A stretch of DNA of 64,000 bases from Bigelowiella natans CCMP2755 (Eukaryota; Cercozoa; Chlorarachniophyceae). Shown piece after piece: positions 9,515-19,399 of this stretch (position 1 is its first letter; each line of letters begins with the position of its first letter). The notes beneath the pieces are model-generated. The model searched no databases and had not been told where the DNA came from. It saw only the letters and a list, made by a program, of their open reading frames with translations. A program made the translations under genes and the position numbers. The stretch spans positions 58,219-122,218 of the forward strand of contig ADNK01002131.1 in assembly GCA_000320545.1 (NCBI GenBank), given 5' to 3'.

Positions 9515-10496
9515 GCTGCAGCAGGAACTTCTCAAATGGTGCGAGGAGTCGAGCGAAGAGGTGAAAGAAACGGTGGAATGCACGGAGCATCAAACCTTCA
9601 AAGCTTGGGCACAGTGCTTGGTTGAACTGCGCCAACACTTTGGGGACAGTGAGATCCTGCTCTTCTCAAAAATTGCCAACATTGAGTGCATGGTGATGAC
9701 AAAAACGGGCGCGCGTGCACGTGCACACCGAGGGGACAGGCCGTGCGCACGCCTGTGCTTCTTCTGCGAAACAAATGCCGACGGCGAAGGGAAGATCACG
9801 GGCCACCACCAACCACTCTTTGTCAAACGTGGCCGCTCGGCTGAACTTCTGTTCAACCCGAAAGACCCTCAACTTGAGCTGGTGGAGCAGGCAGCACAGC
9901 CAAAATCTGAGGACCAGCTCTCAGATGAGTTCTGTGCAGCAGACAAAGATGCACGGAGGATCATCCGGGGTCGTCTCTCACAAATCAGGAAGAACCCAGG
10001 TGTTGCACCTCAATGCATGCCCCCCTTCCCTCAGAAAGAGACAGAAGGTTCCTCAAAGGCTGGTCACAATTCAAGCCCGAAGAAGAAGAAGAAAAAAACG
10101 AAGAAGATGACGAAGCAGCATTGGTCCCACAGCCCCCCGCACGCTGCGCACGCTGCTTCTGCTCACATCCGCTCAGAACCTGCCATGGCACGTGCAATGA
10201 CCGTCCCTTCTTCATCAGTCCGCAGGGCGCTCGTCATCTTCACCAACGGCACTGCAGCACAAACTGAGAAGAAACTCGATGAAAGTGTTCCAGCGCTGTC
10301 CAAACACATTGCGACCTTCACTCGAATGAAGAACAAACTGAACGATGGCCACCGCATCATCGTTGTGGCCAATGACGATGCTGGATTGCGGGCGCTTCAT
10401 GACAGTGTCTCGGAGATCGCCAACATGGGGATGAAAGTTGCCAAGTGGCTCCCCGTGGGGAAGCGTCACGGCGGGGGGTCCTGCAACAAAGAGTGA
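9441..10496 (+). CDS. Element ORF2: remainder of OTU-like domain, Lys-rich linker
   Basis: The frame overlaps the previous one by 74 bp. Joined at about 9440 it continues the OTU-like fold: NKPSPREL and SPGIRRGDF, a Glu-rich helix, then WAQCLVELRQHFGDSEI and LFSKIANIECMVM, which match the W-G-x-x-x-E-L and I-x-V pattern near the end of OTU domains. A clear catalytic His motif is not obvious, so activity is doubtful. A lysine run (SSPKKKKKKTKK) and an Ala/His-rich linker follow. The last 90 residues (RRALVIFTNGTAAQ, then IIVVANDDAG) look like an alternating beta/alpha unit of unknown family. The frame ends at 10496, overlapping the endonuclease frame by 52 bp. Confidence 0.45.
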   Translation: MGNKPSPRELMVTSPGIRRGDFCDELQQELLKWCEESSEEVKETVECTEHQTFKAWAQCLVELRQHFGDSEILLFSKIANIECMVMTKTGARARAHRGDRPCARLCFFCETNADGEGKITGHHQPLFVKRGRSAELLFNPKDPQLELVEQAAQPKSEDQLSDEFCAADKDARRIIRGRLSQIRKNPGVAPQCMPPFPQKETEGSSKAGHNSSPKKKKKKTKKMTKQHWSHSPPHAAHAASAHIRSEPAMARAMTVPSSSVRRALVIFTNGTAAQTEKKLDESVPALSKHIATFTRMKNKLNDGHRIIVVANDDAGLRALHDSVSEIANMGMKVAKWLPVGKRHGGGSCNKE

Positions 10497-11338
10497 CGGT
10501 GAAGAAACGGCGTGGGAGGCGGGCCATTCTTTCCCTCCTTCGCCAACCACGCATGCACCCCAACCCCTTTTTCAAAGTTGCATGGTGGAACGTCAGAGGC
10601 CTCAATGGCAAAGTGGCTCTTTCTCACAAACTCACTTTGGACGAGAAATTGGATGTTCTTTTTTTGGTGGACACCCAATTCCCTTTGAACAAAACAGCAG
10701 CACCAAAAACCCACCAATGGACCCCATTCCCCACTGCCTTTTCCGGCCCGCACGACTCCAAGCGCGGGATGGGAATGCTCCACAAATCAAAAGCCTCCAT
10801 TGTCCAGGCAGGCCTTCACGATGTCTGGATTGCAGCAGAGGCATCAACACCGATCCTCCTGCATGCTGCTCACTGGCCATGTGCGGGAGACCCTCTGCAC
10901 GACCAAGCACGCAACGAATTCACGGTTTCGGCTCGCGCCGTGATGCCCCACCACAAGTCAGTTCTGTCGGCAGGAGATTTCAACGCTCGTCTCTCCTCCG
11001 ACAGGGACACAACAACCAATCCCCAGGGTTCCAAGGTGCTGGAGGCTGCCTCTGCCCTGGGCCTTCTTCACTGGGATGTGGACCTCAATGTTTTGTGCGG
11101 CCCGTGCTCCAGAGAAGTGGAACTTGAATCGCCGACTGGCACCATCATGCAGCGGTCCACGCCAGATCACGGCTTCTGCAACGAAGCTGCTGCACTCATC
11201 ACATCAGACACCCACGTTTCCCCACACAACTGCCTCAGCGACCACCGCCCCTTGGTGGCTTCCCCAGCTGTGACAGCCTCCCCCAACCTCCATCTCGTTT
11301 CGGGGTCGTGGGACAACACCATCAAAATTTGGCGATGA
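10445..11338 (+). CDS. Element ORF3: APE-type endonuclease (EEP superfamily), truncated element
   Basis: This frame encodes about 297 residues with the ordered motifs of the exonuclease-endonuclease-phosphatase fold: FKVAWWNVRGLNG (Asn of motif I, about 10575-10610), LFLVDTQFP in the position where an acidic residue coordinates metal, SAGDFNARL (catalytic Asp and Asn, about 10969-10995), TPDHGFCN and the terminal SDHRPLV (Asp-His pair, about 11238-11258). In non-LTR elements this nuclease nicks the target DNA and is followed by reverse transcriptase. Here the frame ends 34 residues after the Asp-His pair, and its last residues (LVSGSWDNTIKIWR) resemble a WD40 repeat end. The frame lacks an obvious own start and probably depends on the upstream frame. 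Confidence 0.6.
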   Translation: MAPRGEASRRGVLQQRVTVKKRRGRRAILSLLRQPRMHPNPFFKVAWWNVRGLNGKVALSHKLTLDEKLDVLFLVDTQFPLNKTAAPKTHQWTPFPTAFSGPHDSKRGMGMLHKSKASIVQAGLHDVWIAAEASTPILLHAAHWPCAGDPLHDQARNEFTVSARAVMPHHKSVLSAGDFNARLSSDRDTTTNPQGSKVLEAASALGLLHWDVDLNVLCGPCSREVELESPTGTIMQRSTPDHGFCNEAAALITSDTHVSPHNCLSDHRPLVASPAVTASPNLHLVSGSWDNTIKIWR

Positions 11339-11851
11339 ATGAATGGGTGGTGTCTTGAGCAGCTGATGCAAGTGGTGAGATGGTGAAAGGAAATGGCAGG
11401 AGGGTGGAGAGGACGGAACGGGATCAGAAGGAAGATGAAAGGAGGAACGGAACAAAGTGCATGGGTGTCGTCATGCAGTGCCATGCAGTTTGGAGATGAG
11501 ATTCGTTGGTCAGCGTCACCTAGCTTGCCAACTAGTTTGGACCGACGAACTGCTTTGATGGGGTCCACCCGCGCGCATGAGGATGGTTGGGGTCAGGGGG
11601 AAAGGGAAAATTCAATCAACAACACTTTGAATCAGAGTCCTCCATCCAACGTTCCTGGAATCACTTGAGAAATGATGGGGACATGGATGGATGGGATGCG
11701 AATTGCCAGCAGCAACAATGACTTTGAGAGTCGCTCTGCGTCACCACAGCTGTTGGTTTCCATCCTGCGTGTGCGTCCACGTGTCGTGCATGCATGTGGT
11801 CATTTCACTGACTTGCAGACAGCACGCAGCGCACGTTCCGCACAATGCAAG

Positions 11852-12382
11852 CCGCGCAGGAATTCCTTGACGGTCAAAGCGGTGCACACGTGTGTTGTTG
11901 ACATGTGCAAAATCTTCGAGATCTCTGAGAGGTTTTGACTTGGATGATGGTGACATCTGACACACGTGTGCCGTTTTGACGGTCAAAGCGGTGTTTTTGA
12001 AAAATTTCAAGATTTTCGATGGCAAGTCTTCTGATGGGAGAAAAAAATGAAGTGCAAAGTGCAAGGTGCAAGGTGCATGTGTGAGAACTGTGTGCATCAT
12101 CATTTTTTTTCAAACGTGAAGTGTGAAAACATGTGCACAATGCAAACATGCATGTGCATGTGTGCACCTTGCACCTTGCACTTTGCACTTCATTTTTTTC
12201 TCCCATCAGAAGACTTGCCCTCGAAAATCTTGAAAACTTTCAAAAACACTGCTTTGACCGTCAAAACGGTGCATGCATGTCAGATGTCACCATCATCCAA
12301 GTCAAAACCTCTCAGAGATCTCGAAGATTTTGCACGTGTCACACGTGTGCATCGCTTTGATCGTCAAGGAATTCCCACGCGA
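11852..12382. repeat. Large near-perfect inverted repeat (about 220-bp arms, 75-bp loop)
   Basis: The left arm runs from about 11859 (GGAATTCCTTGACGGTCAAAG) to about 12080 (GCAAGGTGCAAGGTGCA). The right arm, from about 12157 to 12375, is its reverse complement with few mismatches, ending TTGATCGTCAAGGAATTCC. Matching blocks include the ATCTTCGAGATCTCTGAGAGG segment, the CATCATCCAAGTC segment and the TTTTTTTCTCCCATCAGAAG segment. The arms each contain internal direct copies of a TTTGACGGTCAAA-like word. It could be a foldback/MITE-type element or a hairpin RNA source; no ORF spans it convincingly. Confidence 0.85.
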
Positions 12383-14809
12383 ACACGATCCACTTTCCTT
12401 GAACTGGAGATGTGGGGAACATGGAGGATCATTGTGCAAATTGTTCGGATTTCATTGAGTCCAAAGGCTGACGTGGAGGAACATCAGAATGTTTCGACAT
12501 CTTGATCCCGACCACCCGGCGACCAAAAACACGTTGACATTGCACGTTCACAGAGAATGCAATGTCAGAATGATTCAATGATGCCTCATCAAAGAGTGTC
12601 AGTGAGCATCGAGTAGCTGTTGGCTTTGTTTGCATGAAAATGACGGCTGGTAGAAAGTGCGTGCCATTGCGGACAACTGCAATCATTGCGTCGTGTGCGC
12701 CAGAACACGTTTGCGTCATTGTTTGGCTGGATTTGGGGAAATGTGGGATGATTGTTTGCATGGTGAATGACAGAGCAATCCTGACTGTGTGACTGTGGAC
12801 ACAGTGCATGTCATGCACGTGTCATGCACATCACACGTGCGCATGTCCATTGTGTGGCTGACCGTCACCACCTTCGAATTCATGGTGATCGTCGAATTGT
12901 TTCCAAATCATGGTGCCCAAGCAGAATTCTGTTCAATGTCAGAGTCTCTTTCTTGCTGGGACAGCAAGTGATCGATTTCCTCACCACATTGCATCCGACA
13001 CAGTCTGACAACTTCTCCTGATGAGCAGCACGTGGCACACCAATTGGGAGCCGCCCATCACCGCATCATGATTTCTGTCGATGACATGCTTCCGCCCAAA
13101 TCATGGCACATCTAGACATGCTTCTTGGTGGTTCTGGCTTCAACTTTGCGGCCAATTTGAACCCAATCACGATCATTCAATGTTTGAAACAATGCACTCA
13201 TTCTGGGGATGGGAGTTGTGAATTCAATTCATTCAATGGGATGCATCGGAACACTGCTAGACTGGTGACTGCAAAATTTTTCTGGGCTGCATGGAGACAA
13301 GCTAGCAAGTTGCGACGATTTCAGGGGCTGCTGTCTTCTGTTGCAATTGCTTCCCACCACCAATGAGACTCAGAGTGCTTCTTCTCAGAAGCAATCGCAA
13401 CGTCATGAGGAAAGATGCTTTGCAAGATGTGCCACGAAAACCACAACGAAAAACTGGAAGTTCAAGTGCAAGCACGGGAACAATTGGCGTCAGTGTTCCA
13501 AGAAATATCATCGAGTTTGAGGCAAGAAACGAAGCCAAATTGTGGACAGAAAGTCCAATTCAAGAGTCACCGCTGCATCCAAGATTCCAAACAGAAGGAA
13601 ATGGGGGAGAAGACAAGACGACACGCAAATTGTTTCTTTCAATTTGGACCTCCGCAACGATGGCCATTGCGGCCATTTTCAACTTTGGGCATCTAGCACA
13701 CTTCCAATTCCAGGATCCAGACCGATCTCATGCAGACCAAGCTGGCAAGCCCAGTTTCGACAATCGCGAGGAGAGCACCAAGCTAGCAAGGAAGCCCAGA
13801 ACGTTTTGCCAATGTTGTTTCTCTTTTGGGTGCTGTCTCAGCTGGCGGTGCCTGCATGACCTTGTGCACAACACCGGCTTCAAATGCAGCACGCGCATTC
13901 ATGCTCAATCAATGTTGTTGCTGCTGCAATTTTCAAAACACTCCACTAGCTAGCTAGCTTCATCGAAGAACTTGATTTTGGAGAAAGACAAACAGTGCGG
14001 TCATTCAGTTGTCATTTGACATGAATCAGCTCAAAAGCAAGTTTCCAAAGCTAGAAAGGCAAGAACTGAAAAAGACCAAAGCATGATTGCCAGATTGGCC
14101 AACGTCAAAATTGTCAAAATTGCAAAAGGGTGCCTCCAGACCTTGCTCCTCACTGCTAGCTAGCTAGACTGTGGCGCTACTAGGCTAGCATGTGACACCA
14201 TTGTTGCAATTGCAGTGCTTGCGTTTGCCAGTTTGGTGTGTAGTCTCTCGCTTGCTGCAATGAGAAATCTCCATTTTTGTTCATTTGACAATTGATTTTT
14301 CAAATGAAAATGTCTAGACTAGATCTGCTGTTTGTCAATCATCCAAAAGTGTGTTTCGCGTTCAATTTGGAAATCATCACATGCAACAGCTAGATCTAGA
14401 GATGTAGCGAAAAGGTTAGACTCACATTGCACACGCACCCAGCTAGCCAGCGAAACAAACGCGAGCGACAATGCTAGATTGCAAACTGAAAATGACACAA
14501 AATTTATCAATTGGTACCAAATTAATTGTGCTTGATTGGAAGTATCTCAAACAAATTCGAGTAGCTGCCCTCGCGTGCACAAGTTCCACATTTCGTACGC
14601 GACACGTGTGATTAACTCATGCTAAACTAGTAATATTTGATTCAGAGTGTTGCTGAATTGCTGCAAATATCATCTCTAAATGTAAAAGTAAGCACAATGA
14701 GCGTTTTGGATGTAATACTTCCCAGGTTTTACGGATTTCAGTGAACTATTTGAAAAATCTATACCACCGATCACAGTACCAGAGTACCACCAATGTTTCT
14801 CATAGAAGA
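12383..14809. other. Spacer without a supportable gene
   Basis: ORFs here are short, overlap on both strands and show no conserved motif or splice chain. The 12.8-12.85 kb segment resembles 1.38-1.44 kb. CTAGCTAG words begin at about 13945 and recur at 14155 and 14390-14480. A (CAT)n run at 14829-14865 belongs to the WASH gene last exon, where it encodes the acidic tail on the minus strand. Confidence 0.4.
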
Positions 14810-17022
14810 TCATACATCGCTTTCCCATCCATCATCATCATCATCATCATCATCGTCATCATCATTTTCGGCCTGCATTGTTTTTCCCACTCCATGTTTT
14901 GATTCCTTTGTTTTTTTTCCCCCTTGGAGAGGCGAAGTCTCTTTTGTTTCTTGAAAAGGTAAATTGATTGAAATAGAATCAGATTTATTACTCTCTTTAT
15001 GGGGTATACTGAACATTGCAGCTCGATGCCTGTATGCAAAATACATTGATGGACTTTTACAAAATGATGAGCGACGAAAACTACCTTTTCAGTTTTTCTC
15101 GCAACATATCCATTAAGCTTCCACCTCCTGAAGCTGGAGAGGAATGTGACTGTTTTCCTTTATTCTTTGATTTTCTTGGTTTTGCTTTCTTCAGCTTCTT
15201 TCCTTTCCTTATATCTTCAAGTAAACTTGATCGTCCATCTCCAATTCCAAGAGTTGGACTAGGTTCCAGCTTATTGGTGTTTCCAGAGTCTTCATGGTCT
15301 ATTATCTCTGCTTCAGGTTTTTTAATCTGCTTTGGTGACTCTGAGATAGCTCGTGGGAAGTTTTGCTCAGGTAAAAAATCATGTTTTTCTATTTCTTCTT
15401 TGTTACTAACTGGTATGTTTTGAATTTTTGGTGAAGGATCTGCAGCACTTTCAATTAGGTTGATATTGGAAGGAGTGGATGGAAGAAGCTTTATCTCCGG
15501 AAGAGTAGTTTGATCGACGATTTCTGGCATTGTTGTCATATTTCTTGGTGCAAGGACTATCTGATGAACTTTAAATTTTGTTTCCAGAGAAATATCCTCG
15601 AGACTAAGATTTGAAGGTGCTATCGACAATCCAATGTGATTGCTATTTCTATGCACACAATAAAATTAATTCAAATTACTATTCATCACAAGAATTACAA
15701 GATTTTACAGTGTAATATCTTCGGCAACATTGGGAAGATTTAAGCTTGGCAAGTCGATTGTAGGTAGATCTAACAAGGTACAAATGTGAATAACAAACAA
15801 AACTCTCCTAATTTAATTTTTGCGGCGTACCCTCTTCATTCAATGTCGGCATAAAACCAAGTTGCTTTAATCCTCCCTCAAATTTCAATTCAAAATCCTC
15901 GCCGAAGGTACTCGGAGCATCCTTTCAGAGGAAAATTTCAAAATGTTCCATCTAAATGCATATGTGACATTATACCGCGAGAGGATTCTCGTCCTCCAAA
16001 TCCTAAATTATTAAGTAATGTTTATCTGAATCAATATTTCGGTAAATATCGTAAAATGTAACCCTAGTCTTCTCCTTTTTGAGAAGCGAAGAGAGCAGAT
16101 TATCGAATGTGGCGTAATTTTGATATGGATTTTCATCAGAATTGAAAAGCAACATTGAATCCACAGAAGACAAATTCGCAGGAAGCCTTCCCAGCCCTTG
16201 ACTAGTTGCGTTTCCATCTTGGTATACTTTTCGCTTGATGAGTTTTTCGCTCATTCGATCATCGACAAACTTATAATCACAAATGGGTCTCAGAGTATGT
16301 TAGCTAGCTGACTTGGAAAAAATTCAGGTGCTTACATTTTGTTCCACGCGTTCAACCAGATTTAGGAAAAGGGCGGTTGTAGTGGCTCGCACAGCAGGAG
16401 TGAGCATTGACATGGGGAGGTCAAGACCATATTGTCTGCTAGACAATTTCTTTTCAGTTTCTTTACGGAAAATTAAATTCAAAAATGGAATACTTCCTTC
16501 CCAAGTCAGGCGATGTTCGCTTCCCAACGAACATACAAGGATAGTCACTGTAAGTCATTTAAGAGAAAAGATTAAGTTGCAAATCAACCAATCGCAAGTC
16601 AAGAAACAAAGCTTATTCACCATATTTTCTCTGTACTTGGATATTTTGAATAAGAGAATACTGTTGTTGCTTTCTTGGCACCTCTCTCGGAAATAAATCT
16701 TATCTGATTGGATGCATAGTTAAAAACGACTAAAATTACAAAAATATATTCCTAAACCTTCTCCTCACATGGCCCTATTCTTGAACACATGTTATCAATT
16801 TGACCACGACAGAATTTAATTCTTGTAGAAATCCTTGCAAAGGCATCATCTATGATTTCCTCCAAATTTGATAGTGCATCTAGGGCCTTGAATTATGAAT
16901 GTAAATGCTGGTCAATGAAATTCCGATTCATTAAAAAATTCATTCACTTAATTGAACACCTCAGTTATTGACGCTGCTGTTGGGAGATTGTGATCTATTG
17001 GAACTAAAGACAATTCAGTCAT
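14810..17022 (-). CDS. WASHC1: WASH complex subunit 1 homologue (WAS family, endosomal Arp2/3 activator)
   Basis: WASH activates the Arp2/3 complex on endosomes. The spliced minus-strand chain begins at ATG 17022. Exons with consistent phase are 17022-16960, 16886-16758 and 16269-16063, small exons between about 16005 and 15709, about 15650-15085, and 15029-14810; the exon or exons between 16700 and 16336 are uncertain. The N-terminus has the WASH pattern (SLVPIDHNLP, then LEEIIDDAFARI, then GAKKATTVFSYSKYP). The mid part has GLGRLPANLSSVDSMLLFN, the signature LPxxISSVxSLLLFN block, and later DLPTIDLPSLNLPNV. The C-terminus is a VCA module: WH2-like SLLEDIRKGKKLKKAK, connector SLMDMLREKLKRR, and an acidic tail of eleven Asp residues ending GWESDV, like the family's DDWES end. 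The usual polyproline tract is missing, so profilin-actin recruitment may differ. Confidence 0.88.
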
Positions 17023-17186
17023 AAGTTCTTCGAAGCGTTAAATAGTTAACAGTACCATGGATGTTATACATCCTCTCAGCGAAAAGCGGCACTTCGCTGC
17101 TGCTCCCCCTCCTGCTCTCCTCCATGTTCTCCTTCTTCTTCTTCTCCTTCGTAGTGTGGTCCAAGGACCGCGCAGTTTGGAAGAAA

Positions 17187-17219
17187 TGAACAATGAACAA
17201 TGAACAATGAACAATGAAA
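17187..17219 (-). promoter_or_regulatory. Reiterated GAACAAT element upstream of the WASH gene
   Basis: Four to five tandem copies of the heptamer TGAACAA lie 165-195 bp upstream of the WASH start codon, on the coding strand as TTCATTGTTCATTG. Related words precede the minus-strand starts at 7150 and 4341. A promoter or leader role is a guess from position only. Confidence 0.3.
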
Positions 17220-17290
17220 TGATATCAGGGCAAAAAGAACAACAAATCGCCTGCAAAATACTTGAGTAAAGCGGTGCTGCTACTTCCGCT

Positions 17291-17617
17291 TCAGGGTAAC
17301 TTGGGTTGTCGTAGAGGGTAAATACAAGTGTTACTTCCAAAGAAATTGAGGGATCCTTCTCCCGCAACTAATTTCCTTTTTGGAATGTCGCACAAAGCAT
17401 TCCCCACCGGTGAGTCTTGTTTGTCAGCAAGATGTCGCACAAAACGATTCTCCGCTTGTTTGTTGTGCTGCTTCCATTTGCCAACGGATACGAGCATAGG
17501 CGCAAGACCGTTTGAAGGATTTATAGGAAAGAGTGTCTTGCAGTTATTAGGTACGACACAATAAATTGTCACAATCTGGAATGGAATTGGCATTTGGACA
17601 AAATTACACATCCTCAA
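17291..17617 (-). CDS. Hypothetical short ORF between WASH and a divergent gene
   Basis: A 108-residue open frame starts at ATG 17617, only 46 bp from the ATG of the divergent gene at 17663. The translation is compositionally normal (NPSNGLAPMLVSVGKWKQ, FVRHLADKQDSPVGNALC) and lacks the low-complexity bias of shadow ORFs, so it may be an exon. A downstream frame (17250-17330) with PSYPEAEVAAPLYSS could be joined to it by splicing. No family recognised; it may equally be 5' sequence of WASH. Confidence 0.25.
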   Translation of the reverse strand: MRMCNFVQMPIPFQIVTIYCVVPNNCKTLFPINPSNGLAPMLVSVGKWKQHNKQAENRFVRHLADKQDSPVGNALCDIPKRKLVAGEGSLNFFGSNTCIYPLRQPKLP

Positions 17618-17662
17618 CGATCCTTTCTTTTACACACAACTCGAAACTATCTGCCTGCACTG

Positions 17663-19142
17663 ATGCCACGACGAATTATCAAACGAACTGATCGACGAAA
17701 TCGTCCATCGAATGCGCCCTGGGACCGGCCAGCTACTCCTCCGAGAGGAAAGGTGACGGTCGCCATTTCATCACTTACATGTCCAGCAGTTGGATCATTA
17801 TGAGCTGCTATCTCAGGCGCATCTGAAGAAGGGTTCAAAAGTAGTTACACCTCCATGGAAAGTCCGATCAGTTTCCACTATTCCGACGAGAAGAATCAAG
17901 AATGATCACCCCTCTAGTCCACCGTGGGCTACTGACCTTCATTTATCTTCTTCACGTCTTGTCCCTTTAAACAAAACATTTGGGTATTGCCATCTATCTC
18001 CATTTTTCTAGACCGTCTTCTTGATGGATAGAACATCTCATCTTATCAGGGGACGAAGAGGAAGCTGCATGACTAAATTTTCGACAAATAATGTACAATC
18101 TATAGGGATAATGTACCTTTTTTAGGGAATAAACAATCTTCTGTTGATGTGACGAATTGCAATTTTGGATTTTAGAATCAGCCAAGATCTCCTTTGGTAG
18201 TCCTGGGAAGCAAACTAAATCAAAGGAAAAAGATGTACTCTACCACGGTTGATTTGAAAGTTTACATAGCATAAATTCGCATAATAGTACACTAAAATTG
18301 TCTGTGACCTCATTTTTTAGACTGGAAAGTCCAACTCCAACTTTCTTTCTTCACGACCAGTAACAATTTTAAGATCTGGAAGACAGATATTCTTATTAAA
18401 TTAGTGATTTTGCATATTGCAGATATACGATGATGTATTACCAAGTCGCAAGAAAATAGTTTTGCTGCAGAATATTGTGAGTCTTGCTGTAGTAAAATTT
18501 CACGCCTATCTAATATATTTATATTTTTCTTCAAACTAGCACAAAGGTGAAGAAATAGTTCACAAACCTGGAAAGAAAATTGTCCCGGAAATGAAGTGCA
18601 GCAAACCATCTGTTCCACGTGCACAAGGAAAAAAAAAGGTTTTGTATAATGTGTAGCACCTTTCAAGCTTTCGCAACCTCCTTGAATCCCTTCAGTATCA
18701 TTATTAGTATCCTATTGTAACTTTTGCTGGATCATTTCTTTGATTTAAATATTAAAAAGATCCCTACTCCAAAGTCAAGCTCTATGCAACAATGGTCACA
18801 AAAAAACAATCGAATTATAAACTGGAGACCTCTGAATGTTAGGTATGAAAGAATTTTCCATAAAATGATTCAACATTATGTGAATACATGCTAATTTACA
18901 GACGTCGTAGAGAACTACAAGCTATTTCAAAACAAACGGTTAGTATTTTTGAGTAATGACATCCCATTTATTTGTCATTTTAGAACAAATACCATTTATA
19001 GGTTGACGTTCGCAAACAGAATAGAGAAAACATTGGTCCACTAACAAAAGTTGTGGGAGCAAGAACTCAAAAGATAGTTACTTCAAGCAAAAAGTGCACC
19101 TACTACAGTAGTCGGAACATTAGCAATGTGACGTTTGGCTAA
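17663..19142 (+). CDS. Hypothetical basic multi-exon protein
   Basis: The start is ATG 17663 (MPRRIIKRTDRRNRP). A GTGACG donor after RGK at about 17752 joins in phase to AHLKKGSKVVTPPWKVRS. Later short exons show good coding character: IYDDVLPSRKKIVLLQN (about 18421-18471), a segment with VPEMKCSKPSVPRAQG (about 18540-18637), IPTPKSSSMQQWSQKN leading to NWRPLNV (about 18750-18840), RRRELQAISKQT (18900-18938) and a last exon from about 19003 to the TAA at 19140-19142 ending SSRNISNVTFG. Phases of the last three exons agree. The protein is very rich in Lys and Arg with many Ser and Pro, suggesting a nucleic-acid or cytoskeleton-binding disordered protein, but I recognise no domain. Exons between 18000 and 18420 are uncertain. 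Confidence 0.5.
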
Positions 19143-19399
19143 ACAATTAGCATGCAGCTTCAGAATTTTGATGTATTCTCATCATGTCGTCATTGGACGC
19201 AAAACGTGCAGATTTGTTACATTTTGCAAATTTAAAGTATTGAACGAACAATCGTAAAGTAAAACCAAACCTGACACCTCATTTCATGCGGATCGATCAT
19301 TTGCATCTTTAAATTCCATCTAAAAACCTTGACATCGGGCCTGGGATTGATGAGATAGATTACATGCAAACATCGATCAAGTGTGATGCATGTATTGCT

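Larger units (their letters stand above)
8006..11338 (+). mobile_element. Degenerate retroelement-like block: coiled-coil/OTU-like protease/endonuclease, no reverse transcriptase
   Basis: Three long overlapping plus-strand frames (8006-9514, 9441-10496, 10445-11338) read as one continuous polyprotein broken by two frame changes. In order they give an acidic/coiled-coil N-part, an OTU-like cysteine protease split across the first frame change near 9440, a Lys-rich linker and an apurinic-type endonuclease (EEP fold). This layout recalls non-LTR retrotransposons that carry an OTU-like protease upstream of an APE-type endonuclease. No reverse transcriptase motif follows; after the last endonuclease motif the frame ends within about 34 residues. 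It is most likely a 3'-truncated, inactive copy. I could not find target-site duplications or a poly(A) end. Confidence 0.55.

Noticed and set aside
12429-12818. 129-codon minus-strand ORF
   Set aside because: No homology-like pattern and no splice context; it lies beside the inverted repeat in spacer DNA.
13363-13953. 196-codon plus-strand ORF ending in Ser/Phe/Cys-rich sequence
   Set aside because: Three plus-strand frames overlap here and the translation has no domain; it probably reflects a stop-poor spacer, although a decayed element ORF cannot be excluded.
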